Source: Nephrocerus scutellatus
Taxonomy: Eukaryota > Arthropoda > Insecta > Diptera > Pipunculidae
Assembly: GCA_947095585.1 (NCBI GenBank)
Contig: OX352761.1
Location: forward strand, 134,880,277 to 134,944,276
Direction: 5' to 3'
DNA length: 64,000 nucleotides
This document shows, one piece after another, positions 1-10,588 of this stretch. Each line of letters starts with the position of its first letter. Positions within the stretch are counted from its first letter, which is position 1. Position numbers and translations under genes: made by a program. The notes beneath the pieces are model-generated. The model saw only the letters and a program-made list of their open reading frames with translations. It did not search any database and had not been told where the DNA came from.

Positions 1-625
1 CCAGAAAGAATCATTGTGTCAAGCGATTGGACTCGGCCTAAATGAAAGGAGAATAATTCGTGGGGGCTGAGATGCAGGGCATAGAAGAGAAATGAAACGC
101 CGTAGAAATACTTTCATTAGTAGAGCTGCATTCATCTTAGGCTGGTTCGATGATAAATATATAAGCTGGCGACTGAACGTAAGAATGTTGCGTACGAAGC
201 AATGCATTGCAATCTCATAGAACGCGGGCACACAAGGGAGAATATAAAGAGCTCAGAGGATATAAAAAATACTTTACCAGCTACAGAATGCATCCTATCC
301 GTGAACTCGAAAAGTACAGAGAGTGAAGATCGCACCAGTACCAAAGGGTCCGCAGTATGACGCAGTATACACCGCGTTGCATATACTGCACAGACAAGAA
401 CGGCAAACTTATCGCCGATTTCAAAGGCATCTTGGAGCGATGGGAAGATAAGGAATTGGAGGCTCCAGCAATAACTGACAACTACACTGCCCTGTTGCTA
501 CCAAGCCCAGGCAAGGTTAGCAGAGCGATAAATCGGCTCAAGAATAATAAGACCTCAGGATCTGATTGCGTCCTAGCTGAGTTGATGAAATCTGTCACAG
601 TAAACCACATGTCCCTCACGCACAA
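1..625 (+). pseudogene. RTE-clade non-LTR retrotransposon relic (EN-RT linker)
   Basis: This is a decayed piece of the region between the endonuclease and the reverse transcriptase of an RTE-type non-LTR element. Broken reading frames give a basic linker (TRAHKGEYKELR around 225-265). They are followed by CTDKNGKLIADFKGILERW (about 381-440) and INRLKNNKTSGSDCVLAELM (about 525-590), which is the characteristic RTE block just before the RT fingers. Homology stops near 625, so the RT itself is missing. The left end runs off the window. The same block recurs on the minus strand at 47735-49797. Dead copy; no function inferred. Confidence 0.7.
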
Positions 626-655
626 AATGGTTCCAAAACTGTGTCTATTAACGGC

Positions 656-714
656 GACACAAACCGTAATGAAGTTCTTAACAGAGATACAAACCATAAT
701 GAAAGCTTTTAACA
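656..714 (+). repeat. Two-copy imperfect tandem repeat, about 30 bp unit
   Basis: Two adjacent units (656-685 and 686-714) share the pattern ga(c/t)acaaacc(g/a)taatgaa followed by cttaacaga or ctttaacaga, and a partial third unit begins at 715. The repeat lies just after the RTE relic and just before a Helitron-like 5' end. Confidence 0.6.
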
Positions 715-742
715 GACATATAAACTATTATGGGAAGAACAA

Positions 743-1420
743 TCTATAATATGTAATACTATAAAGATGTTATGTTAGTTTGTGTGTAGGAGGTTGTCTT
801 CGGAACTACTGGACGGCTTTCAAAAATTCTTTCACCAGTACTTAGAATGGTCTTTCATATATTATATCCGTTAAAATAAAAAGGGCCTTTCGTGGCGACC
901 AATTTTTTATCCTAATAACAAAAGTCGACGAAAAAACGCTCGCGCATCATAATGACTGTGTGCTCCACTGTTTCTTTGTTATGTTTTGTACGAACATCAC
1001 GCCTATAGCGGCATCATTATGACTATGACTCTGTGCTTTTCACGGCTAAACGGCTGGACCCATTTGGCTCATTTTTTTTGTCCGGGGATGATTATAGGAG
1101 CCTAAAAAATTGGGAAATTCGGAAAAAACTGAAAAAATGCCCGTTTCCATGAGATTTATGTATGAATTCCCGATTCAAACACGTTTTTATATATCGGGCT
1201 CGGAGGTTATAGATTACAATTTTGGGTCAGTGGCGGGTTGGTGGGGGGTGGGGCTAAATGGTGTGCGGTGGTTTCAGTGGTGGAGCGGTCAGGTTGATTG
1301 GGTCAGTAGGGTGTGAGGGGAAGCCAGATAACGCCTGTTATTTAAGCTTTTGGTTGGTCCAAACGGTGTCTAACGGGTTGGGATAGGCGGAGCCCGGGTA
1401 ACGCCGGGGTTAACAACTAG
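743..1420 (+). mobile_element. Helitron-like non-autonomous element
   Basis: The piece starts with TC after an A (743) in a stretch resembling TCTATA...ACTATAAAG, and ends with CTAG (1417-1420) followed by T, as expected for a Helitron inserted between A and T. Positions 785-860 (aggaggt, then ctactgga, then ttcaaaaattctttca) match 62800-62870 closely, which defines a shared family. A G-rich degenerate minisatellite (about 1225-1320) lies inside. The 3' side has two related GC-rich terminal blocks, near 1320-1350 and 1388-1420, each of the form AGCC-AACGCC. No protein is encoded. Ends are inferred from termini only. Confidence 0.5.
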
Positions 1421-1441
1421 TATATATATATATATATATAT
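1421..1441. repeat. (TA)n microsatellite
   Basis: About ten TA units follow directly after the CTAG end of the Helitron-like element, consistent with preferred insertion next to an AT dinucleotide. Confidence 0.9.
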
Positions 1442-1659
1442 GTAAATAAAAAAAAATGAATAAAAATGAATGTCTTTTGGTTTGTAATACGACACTAACG
1501 TCTGAATCGACAGACGTAACTATAACTAAAAGCAATGCTTTTAGTGATGGATTTTGATGACTACAAGCTTTCCTACAACGTTCCATTCCACTCTATTGCA
1601 TTGCTATAGCATGAGTTGTAGTTGTAGTAACGTCTATCGATTCGGACTTAAAACTCAAA

Positions 1660-1856
1660 AATTTATACAGCCGATTGAGCTGAAACTTTCACAGAATATG
1701 CGTCTTAACTAAATCTCGGTAAGGGACATAGTGCGAATACGATCGATGTGGCGCTTTGTTAAGGCTTTGGCAATAGTACACCCCTCCCGTGGTAGTGTGG
1801 TGGCAAAGCGTAGATTTATGTGTGATGCGGCTGGCGGAGCGCCCGGGAGAAGCTAG
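1660..1856 (+). mobile_element. Helitron-like 3' terminal repeat, copy 1
   Basis: This segment matches the reverse complement of 7751-7985 over nearly its whole length, including gattgagctgaaac, gcaatagtacacccctcc and ggcggagcgcccggga. It ends in a small GGCG-GAG-CGCC hairpin (1833-1843) about ten bases before CTAG (1853-1856) and a following T, the layout of a Helitron 3' end. No 5' end was identified. Upstream, 1525-1545 holds a 10-bp perfect inverted repeat (actaaaagca / tgcttttagt) with a one-base centre. Confidence 0.5.
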
Positions 1857-4800
1857 TTTTATATAACATTGCGAAATAATTTAATTGTAAGACAACTGAT
1901 ATTAAATTGAATAATACAATATTGGGGACCGTTTATTCGTACGTACGGGCTGCATCCAAACTCATCCATGAACTAATTCTCCACTTTAGAACTAAGTTAC
2001 AAAAATACAATTCCTATCATCCTTTCAACTTTAAATCTTCTCGTACAACAGATCACAAGTACCTACATCAGAAAGCGTTGATGGTCGCAAATGACCGACT
2101 CAAGCCTGAACCCTGTGGGAATTCACGGCACAATTTATTCGCTTAACATTAAATAGCAACTGTAATAATACTCGTATATGTAACGATCTAGAATTGAGAA
2201 CAACCTCTCATGCTAGCGGTGCTTCCGTTGTTGGCATTCTCTCAAGTGCAACTAATCTCCGCGTATTTACATGTGAGTTTTAATCAATTTTTCCTGCACT
2301 TACGCACACACGCACACACCTTATTCGCATTATATACAGAGATAAGAAATTGCTTAGCATTAGTGCAGGACATCAGAGCGCAATTGCCGCAGGGTCTAAT
2401 TGCGTTTGTTTGCATAATGGCATATGCTTGTCCGTCGTGCGTCTGTCCGACCGCCGGGCCGCATTGTATGCAATTTAAACTTGGTTGATTGGTGCAGCTA
2501 TTAGCGGGACTATATTCCATTGGTGGGGAGGGGCGGGAGCTGTTATTTGCTAATGATAGGCGCATACAATTTGTCAACCTTGTCCATCCCCATCCATTTG
2601 ACATCCATCTGCAGCAACCACTACCTGCAAGCACAAGTACTGAGCGAAAGCGATGGATTCCCCCCGTGCGTGTTTGAAAATGCCTCAGGCATCCTGGGCT
2701 TGGTACGTATGGCACAACACGCAGGGAAGTAATAGTGCAACGGACTATACAAAAACAAAATTTAATTCATGATTGTGTTTTTTTCTTGTTTAAATTTTTG
2801 AAATGTGACTATGGCGGCGTGTAACCGTCACAATGGACACTGCTTCGAGCACCTCATATTTTCTATACGTGTCGCGTACCACCGCATAGCAGTTCTGACC
2901 GCGCGCCACCTCATCCAAAGTAGTCGGACAGAAACCTATAATTATAGAATAATAATGCTATATGGGTGAGAGTCCAATAATAACACGACCGACGAGAACA
3001 TCGACGAGCACTGACACTGAGTGCCAGTCGCATCATGATACACCCTCGTATACGGATGAGAGTACTCTCTGGCAGACAAATAGTCCAACCATCCAACCAG
3101 TTGGACTATTCATCACGCCCGAATTGCCGCAGTCAGTCAGCTGCGGACTCGACAGTCAATGCCAATGCATTTTTGCCCTGAGGCGAAGAAAATTAATTAA
3201 ATTTTCTATAAAATGGCAGTGCGCGCGGATCACAATACACTCTTACTACGCACACGTATGCGACTGACTGACGGACATCCGTTTCATCATAATTGCACAG
3301 AAACGTTAATACTGAAATATTGATGCAAAAGAAAAGTTTTTAAAAAAAAATTGCCTGGAATAAAAGACAACAACCCCAATTTGAAAAATTAAATTGTCTA
3401 TCACAGAACGGTCGTCCTTCAGAGTGTCACTATAAGTATAACAATTGTTTTTATAAGAATTAAGAAATTATACCGATGCCATTTTGACATTGTTACCCTC
3501 CCAGTAAGCCACCATGACACGTGTTATCAGCATAACGTTGGTGTTCAGGTGGGGTAGTTCAGTGTCATTGCTATCAAAAGTTGTCAAAAAATAAAAAATG
3601 CTCTTAGATTTTTCTCCAATAAATTATTGGTTGTCGTAGTTTTTTAAGTACCCGAGGATAGTACAAGAAGTCAGAAGTCAGTTTTCAGTCAGAACAAATT
3701 TCCTCCCTTCTCTTAGGTTAAAAAAAAAACAGGTACGAGACCAACCAGACATAAAGATACAGTTCGTTCCGTACATTTTTGAACGAATTCTCCAAACTGT
3801 TCCATAGTTCAGAAAGTTCTTTTATGAAAATGAAGGTCAGCAATTTCCACCCTCCGATGATGAATGGTAGGTATGAGTATTAAGTAATGTTACGCCACAT
3901 CACTGGGGTCAACAAATTCCAATTCGTAAAAATATTATGTCATTTTGCGCACATGCGTTATATAGTGAGAAGAAGGTGCACGGTATTATTTGTTGACTTA
4001 TAGCAATATGAGATGTGGGATTGATTATAAGAAACAAAGAACAATGAAATAATCATTTCTGTTATACGCCTCCTGAGATCTTGCGCCATGGTCTCTAGTG
4101 AATTTCAACTTCCAGATATACCGTGGATTTGAGCAAGTCATTGAAGCAATTGCCCGAAACGGATGAGCACAGGAATGACTGATTATTTTATTTCTGACGT
4201 ATTCTGCTAATTGAATGTGACAACGAGGAGCAGTTTGCTTCTTGTTTTTGTTGTTGCGACTATGACATTCACTTTGTGAGAAAGTCGATTTCGTTTCGTT
4301 GTTCATAAGATATTCTGCCGCCTGTCATTGTTTGACAATGAGTTGCAGTGTAAAAGGAAAAGGTGTTTCGTTTATGTATCTCCGTCAGGTTCTAGTTACT
4401 TCACTAGAAGTTGTTGCGATCTATCAACGATGACACTGAGATGTTCATATAATGATTCATGTGGCATTATCATTCTTATCTTTTACTTCAGACTTCGCCC
4501 TTTTTTTAATTAGAATTTTGGAAAATTGTCCAACTCACTAATGTTGTGAGACTTTATTTACAGCGACATATGAGCATTTTTGGATTTGGGGTTTTATAAA
4601 TTTGGAATATAATCCAATTTGTGGATAAATTAAACAAATAATGCAATAGGTTTCGTTCATTCATTCATTTAGAAAGGTTTATTTTGTCCAATTGCAAATA
4701 CATATGCATGTATATTAATTCCAATCTGAATTTTCTAATAAAATAATAATCGAATTTAAATTGGATATGGTAATAAATACAACAAATGCTTATATTCAAA

Positions 4801-5129
4801 AATGAAAATTCAAAAAAGGTTTTATAACGCCATGTTTCTGCAAGTCTATTGCGACAACTACAATCTATCTATCTAAATATAAAAATAAAAATTAAATTTC
4901 GTGCCGTTGTTATTTATGGAAATTAATATTTACCAACCTAAGAGATAAAAAAATTATATAAATATTGTGTTAAGTATTAACCCTATATAACCTCTTTGCA
5001 ACTACAAATTCGCGACTTTTAGAAATGACCGCTGTATGACAATTCACTATAGTCAGTGGCGTAGCTAGAAAGGGTGGCACCTGGTGCAAATATCGTAGTG
5101 TCACCCCAAGAATGAAAACGTTAACATAA
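1857..5129. other. AT-rich stretch without recognisable genes
   Basis: No coding similarity was seen in any frame; the open frames present are short and show no recognisable domain. A perfect 11-bp inverted repeat with a 10-base loop lies at 3079-3110, and a TATAAAA box is at 3207-3213 (see findings). Position 5054 starts with cagtggcgtagc, which resembles the end of some DNA transposons but cannot be assigned. Confidence 0.6.
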
Positions 5130-6170
5130 CGCCGGCTATGCACCCTTCGCGCGCTGAGCAGATTTGAAAACATTAGCTACATAAACGTTCACGCTCATAC
5201 AGAGGATTCCCCATGCAAGTATGGGAGGAAGAAGCGATGCCTGAAGACTGGCAAAGAGGCATCCTGTGCCACATACATACAAAATGAAGCTATTATCGTG
5301 GTATAACGTTGTTGAGTACCGCGTATAAGATTTTCTCCTCTATCCCTCAAGATAGGATAGCCCCATACGCTAAAGTCCATACCAGTGTGGCTTCATTTCA
5401 GGCAAATCAACTGATCAGATTTACACCCTTAGGCAGGTGATGGAAAAAGGTCTAGAGTTTTAAAACCATCTTTATATAGACTTTAAAGCCGCCTAGCCAG
5501 AGTAGACCTTTATAAAGCCATGAAAGAGTTCGGCATCCCAAATAAACTGACACGAGTATTTAGGTTTACCATGACCAATGTTATAAGCAAAGTAAAAATA
5601 TCCGGATCACTATCAAGCCCATTCAACATCTAAGTCCATTCAGATAATGGCTTATGCAGATGATTTGACATCGTTGATAGAAACCCAAGAGCTGTACATT
5701 TTTTATCCAGATCAAGTCGGCAGTACGAAATCTGGGGCTGCACATAAATAAATGCAAAACAAAGTACATGGTGGCCACGTTTGGCCACGAAAATCAAACG
5801 TTGGCCCCGCAATTAAAATAGTGGAGCGTGAATTTAAAGTAGTGCAATACTTTAACTATCTCGGGTCAACTGTAGCACCCGATAACAGCATGTAACCAGA
5901 ACTACGCGCACGGTTGCTTAAAGCCAACAAAGCCTACTATAGTCTGCAAAGACTCTTCGAATCCAGGAACTTAACCATAACATCCAAGCTGCTGGTATAT
6001 CAGACAATGGTCACACCAGTACCCACATATGGATCCGAGACTTGGGTGCTTAGTTAAAAGCATTCTGATCTCTTAGCAGCGTTTGAGAGAAAAATCTTAC
6101 GGAGAATTGTTGGCCCGTATGTGAGGAAGGAGTATTTGTCTGCACAAACTCAAACAATGAAGCTGCATCT
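5130..6170 (+). pseudogene. RTE-clade non-LTR relic with internal deletion
   Basis: A short endonuclease piece (5130-5200, parallel to 24615-24690) is joined directly to the RT domain, so the middle is deleted. RT landmarks follow in order, with frame shifts and stops: EEEAMPEDWQRGILC (about 5225-5270), YRGITLLSTAYKI (about 5290-5335), the catalytic block MAYADDLTSL (5650-5680), HINKCKTKYMVA (about 5745-5775), REFKVVQYFNYLGSTVAPD (about 5825-5880) and LLVYQTMVTPVPTYGSETW (about 5990-6045). The thumb end RKILRRIVGPYVRKE closes near 6135. The order and motifs are those of RTE-type RT. Many stops show that the copy is dead. Confidence 0.85.
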
Positions 6171-7750
6171 TAAACTGACTTCGATCTAGTTCGGAGTTCA
6201 ATACTGAATAGGTTCCAACATATTCTTATCAAGTTCAGCTCTCAGTGTGAGTCCTGCAATGGTAGCCAACCCGTTTTTCACGACGACTTCGTATTTCTAT
6301 TGGAATTTCGTAATCCTTCTTTCACATCAAGATCTATTGCCTCTTTTACAATATGAATCCGATTTGCTTCAATATAAAGACGAAGTTTCTCTATTTTTAT
6401 AGCTTATTGATCAACACACAAGCCTTTACTTTGACATGCAATCCAATTCTGGCGTCTAAATTTTTTGTCGATCACATAAATATTCAATTGCAGCAACAAT
6501 CCCATCAAAATGTTCAGCCAGTAGTGATTGTATTGTTATTGTTTGTGTAAGTTTTTATTTTTTTAATGGTCGGGTATCACCCTAAAATGGGTGGCAACTG
6601 ATGCGGGCCGCCCCCACCGCCACCACATAGGCTAGACGACTGAATATAGACCAGTGGTGGAGCGTCCATATAACCCAATTCTCACCGGGTTACCTTCTGT
6701 TTTGCAACTTGTTCTTGGCTTTCTTTGACTAAACCTTCCAAAAATAATTTCATAATAATTTCATTCACGTATGCATCATATGAAAACAATTTGTTCAAAT
6801 AGAACAAAGAGCACCACAAAAAGCGACCCAAATTTTATTGTTTAATTTTTTATGTATTTTTGCTTCACTCGCATTAATAACTAATTTCATGTGTTGCAAT
6901 TCACATTTAATAAATGAACAAAATTGCGAAGCAATTGAAAATCTGACACACGTGTACGTTAAATTCTTAATATAACGGCAGCGACAGTTAAATTAAACTA
7001 CTTATTGCGCAGATATTCCAATTTGTACCTTCAAATCGTAGTCGCGTTGTACTAGCATTGTTACATTTCTGAACCAATGTTACCTGCTGCACAACACATT
7101 TCCCCACCCCATTAGCACAAAACACAGAGCGCTTCGTCTTGCAGAGATTGTATCCTTTTGATTCGTATTAATGGTTTACGGAATTTGGAAAGCATGGAAC
7201 GCTGTGAAGCTTCTGTTTGAACAATGAAAACGTTTCATCATAACAAATAGTCGTACAATGGCTGTGTGGAATTTTGTAAATTGTAACAGAGGAATAAGGA
7301 ATGCCTACTTTCCTTCTCCTCACTTTGCTTTGAAAATTCCGCACTTCCTTCAATCAGACGATGCAATGCGTAAGGAGCGTTCTCTTGTTCTATCTCCTCC
7401 ATTGTCATTCTGCAAACATTGGTATTTAATAATTTCAAATTGACATGACATTAATAAAATACAAAATGGAAAATTATAATTTATGAGCAGAGCGCAGTCG
7501 TTGCGTGTTGCCATCCGCTGACTAACAGAAATCATTGCGGCATTTTGGGTCGGAAAAACGCAAACATCTGACTTGGAGCATCAACGAGTTTAGGACAACA
7601 GATGCTCGCAGTATCTTAAATTTATTCATTATTAGGAAAAACTGATTTTATTTGAGTTTTAGAGGAATGTTCCCGCTGTGTTTTTGTCGTTTTTTTTGGT
7701 ATAAGCCAACCAAAGTAGTTAGGTAGTATATTTTTTGCTTTTATTGAAGG
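6171..7750. other. AT-rich stretch without recognisable genes
   Basis: I see no conserved protein motif or RNA gene here. A GC-richer patch (about 6570-6700, gcgggccgcccccaccgcc) stands out against the AT-rich surroundings but matches nothing else I could find in the window. Confidence 0.5.
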
Positions 7751-7985
7751 CTAGCTTTTCCCGGGCGCTCCGCCACCCGCACACATGAATCTCCTCCTTG
7801 CCATCACTACCACGGAGGGGTGTACTATTGCCTAAGCCTAAACAAAGTCCCACCTATCGGATCGTATTTGCACTATGTGAGTTACCGAGTTTTGTTAAGA
7901 GGCATATTCGTGTGAAGGTTTCAGCTCAATCGATTGTCTCTTTCATCCTACTCATTGAACCAGTTGGAGCTTCGAATGAAGCGTA
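7751..7985 (-). mobile_element. Helitron-like 3' terminal repeat, copy 2
   Basis: Reverse-complement counterpart of 1660-1856. Read on the minus strand it runs from the block gattgagctgaaacc through caatagtacacccctcc to ggcggagcgcccggga and CTAG (7751-7754). The base after CTAG is C rather than T, so the insertion site is altered or the end is imperfect. No coding capacity. Confidence 0.5.
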
Positions 7986-8042
7986 TTAGACTTCTAATGT
8001 CATTATTTGACAAATTATTGAGGTCATTGTAAAAGAAGGCTG

Positions 8043-8960
8043 TCATATCGAGCTTACCTTGTTTAGAAAGAGTTGCTCATGCGCAAAGTAGGTGAAGAGT
8101 GGTCTCTTCCTCCTCCTCGTCCATGCAGCTACTGCAGAAGTCATTGGAAACACACCAAGCATTGCTGCACACTTGTCTATGAGACAGTGCCAAGTAATGA
8201 GACATAATGTAACAGCTATGTGCAATTTGTTAGGAGAGATGAAACACTTGGAGCGTTTCGGAGCCAGCCTATGCCAATTCTGTTTTTTCGCTTCAGAAGA
8301 AGTTGTTCCGTTTGACCACTTAAGGCTCGTTTTCTTAATAGCATCCAACTTTAACATGAATTTGCATGTTTGCCTAAGGAACTATTTCAGTTAAAAGGGG
8401 CAGCGTAGTTCCATTTTTGCCGAGTTCATCAGTTCTCATAATGTCGCTATGACTCGGCACCCAACACAGGGAAATGGGTAACACCGCCATCTCCTTAAGA
8501 GATGATCGGCAGTCTAGGGCTACAATAATTTCATTTTTGGTCCACTGGGAAGTTGAACTGAGGTGAACAGTCGTGCGAGCAGCTACTGGTCGGCTGAAGA
8601 TATCGAGTTGTGTTAGATTGAACAGAATTTCCACTGCAGCGGTGGAGGTGGTCCGAAGTACTCCTCTCATACATAGACAATCGTTGGACTTAGCTTAGCT
8701 TGTCGCGATTTACTGCTTTATCTAAGGCAGTCCACACGACAATCCCATCGTACAGAAGTGTAGGTCTTATTACCGATATATATGTATATAGCCAATGAGT
8801 GATATGGGGTTGAATACCTCATTTGAAACCAAAGGTCACTGTAGCTTTGTAACTCTTTCTTGTATATTAGGTTTCCAGCTTAGCTTTTTATCCAGAATGT
8901 GGTTCAGGTGGAATTCTTTCTAAAGTCTTTTCTAAACTATTTAAAAGGAATGATAGGTCT
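8043..8960 (-). pseudogene. R1/I-type non-LTR relic, RT thumb to RNase H C-terminus
   Basis: Minus-strand frames give, in order, the RT thumb end (VIRPTLLYDGIVVWTALDKA, about 8690-8770), the linker MRGVLRTTSTAAVEILFNL (about 8610-8670), an RNase H block CWVPSHSDI (about 8440-8470) and a C-terminal cysteine region (CSSCMDEEEE, about 8090-8130). This order, with RNase H followed by a cysteine-rich tail, is typical of the R1/LOA/I group. The same domains occur in the related relic at 34150-35495. Frame shifts and stops make it non-functional. Confidence 0.7.
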
Positions 8961-9827
8961 AAAATCTTTTGGACTCAGTTAGGCTGGTATTCTTGTTAGA
9001 ATTCTATCAATTGAAAAATGGCTCTAGTGCAGTTTATAATTGTATCACCTTATACAGGATGATGTTAATTAGTGGGCTTTAAGTAATTTTTTCGTACTAA
9101 ACATACTTGAACCAAATAATCCACCAGAATCGGAAGTATGGCTTCGTTTTTATCTCAATTACAGTGAAGAAGCTGAAGCCCTTTTGTTGCAAGAGTGCTT
9201 AACACTTCACAACATCAAAAATTTGTTTATCACAATTGTTCTGTTTTAATTTATTGTGCAAATTTTCCCCACCAAATCATGCGAAAATCCTGATGTGCAA
9301 ATTTCACTTCAAGAACATGATGTAAAAAAAAATCGCACCTCATAAATCTTTGTAAATCGGAGTTTTTCATTTCATCTCCGCTAAGTTAAAGTGTCAGACT
9401 AATTATTTCAGTTCTTGGGTATTTTAATGATGTAAAAAAGTTGATGATACCCGAATTAGTCAACATGCAAATACGCCCGAAAGAACTTTACACATCACAC
9501 ATGATGTGATGGAAATGTGCGCCTACAGACTGGAAGTGTGCTCCCCGTTGAGTTGCACACGCACTCCCGCCGGCTAAAAATAATTCGTTTAAAAAGAAGA
9601 GTACTTGATATTAAGTTAGTTGCAAGCGGAAAGTGACAAGTTTGTAAAAAAAATCTTTTAATTTTTTCGGAAGTGACGACGATTGTGGTTTCTTTCAAAT
9701 TTTTACTGGCTGGCTTAGATTATTCTCTTTAAATAAATAGGCACTTGCACATATAAGCTTGCATTAGTGCGACAATTTGAGTTCACGTCAAATGCATAAG
9801 AGGTATTTATGTATTATGGTTTGTGTT
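8961..9827. other. AT-rich stretch without recognisable genes
   Basis: No supported gene, RNA or repeat. A short open stretch near 9105-9200 (plus strand) has coding-like composition but matches nothing that I recognise. Confidence 0.5.
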
Positions 9828-9915
9828 TGGGATCTCTATTCTCAGGATCGCGGGATCCCGTAATAGAGATCCCAAAAATCAATTCCGCAATTGACATGAC
9901 TCAAGCCCGGGATCT
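9828..9915. repeat. Nested palindrome within a dispersed repeat
   Basis: Perfect 13-bp arms tgggatctctatt (9828-9840) and aatagagatccca (9862-9874) enclose a 21-base loop that itself contains the 10-bp palindrome cgggatcccg (9851-9860). The following segment, about 9869-9911 (atcccaaaaa ... gactcaagcccgggat), matches the reverse complement of 49798-49850, so this is part of a dispersed repeat. Confidence 0.8.
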
Positions 9916-10056
9916 ATGACTGTGCTCACGAGAAATTATATTCAACAGGCACATAGGTACATATGTGGGTCATATGTCTGTTCTATGTACGAGTATCCTC
10001 TATGTCTGCGCTATATCTGAATGTCAAAAATGGAACTCGTTCTTTGGACTCTGAAA

Positions 10057-10588
10057 TCTAAATAGGGAAAGAAGTTTGTGACGACCCCCTAGACGGTTAG
10101 GGGGAGGAAACGGGTGATGGATGGTAATCGGTGTGGTGGGTGGTCGAATGGGACGGAATCGTTAGAGTGGTGGAGACTGGGGATTGGGTCAGAGGATAGA
10201 AAATGGGCGTTGGGGTTATTATGGGAGGCTATTGATGTAAGGGGGTGATGGAGTGATGGGATGGTGATTTGGGAGAAGGCGTGGAGTGGTGGTGATGGGG
10301 ACCGATGGGGGCGATTGAGCGATGAGTATGTTTTGAAGCCACGAGCAACGCATGGCACTTCAGTTTGTATCTTATAAAAATAAAACTTTGTCTGTACGTA
10401 TGTATGTCTGTATGTCTGTTCGCGATTACCTAGATGACCATTCATATGATATAGCAGAAGCTTTGGGTCGTGGTGGGGACGGTTGTAATGGATCTTAGCA
10501 TAGCGTTAGTGTGATGACTTTGTTGAGAGGGTTGACGTGGTGGTTAGCTGGATATAGTTTAATGCGATTCACTCGTGGGGGCAGCTAG
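10057..10588 (+). mobile_element. Two Helitron-like elements head to tail
   Basis: The first piece (about 10057-10369) starts with TCTAAATAGGGAAAG, contains a G-rich degenerate minisatellite (10095-10320, units around ggtgatggg) and ends in a decayed terminus aagccacgagcaacgc...cttcagtttgt. The second (about 10370-10588) starts with TCTTATAAAAATAAAAC and ends GGGGGCAGCTAG (10585-10588) followed by T. The shared layout with 743-1420 supports a Helitron-like origin. No helicase or Rep protein is present, so both would be non-autonomous. Boundaries are approximate. Confidence 0.4.

Noticed and set aside
5054..5110. cagtggcgtagc... as a DNA transposon end
   Set aside because: Similar starts occur in some transposons, but no matching inverted end or transposase was found nearby.
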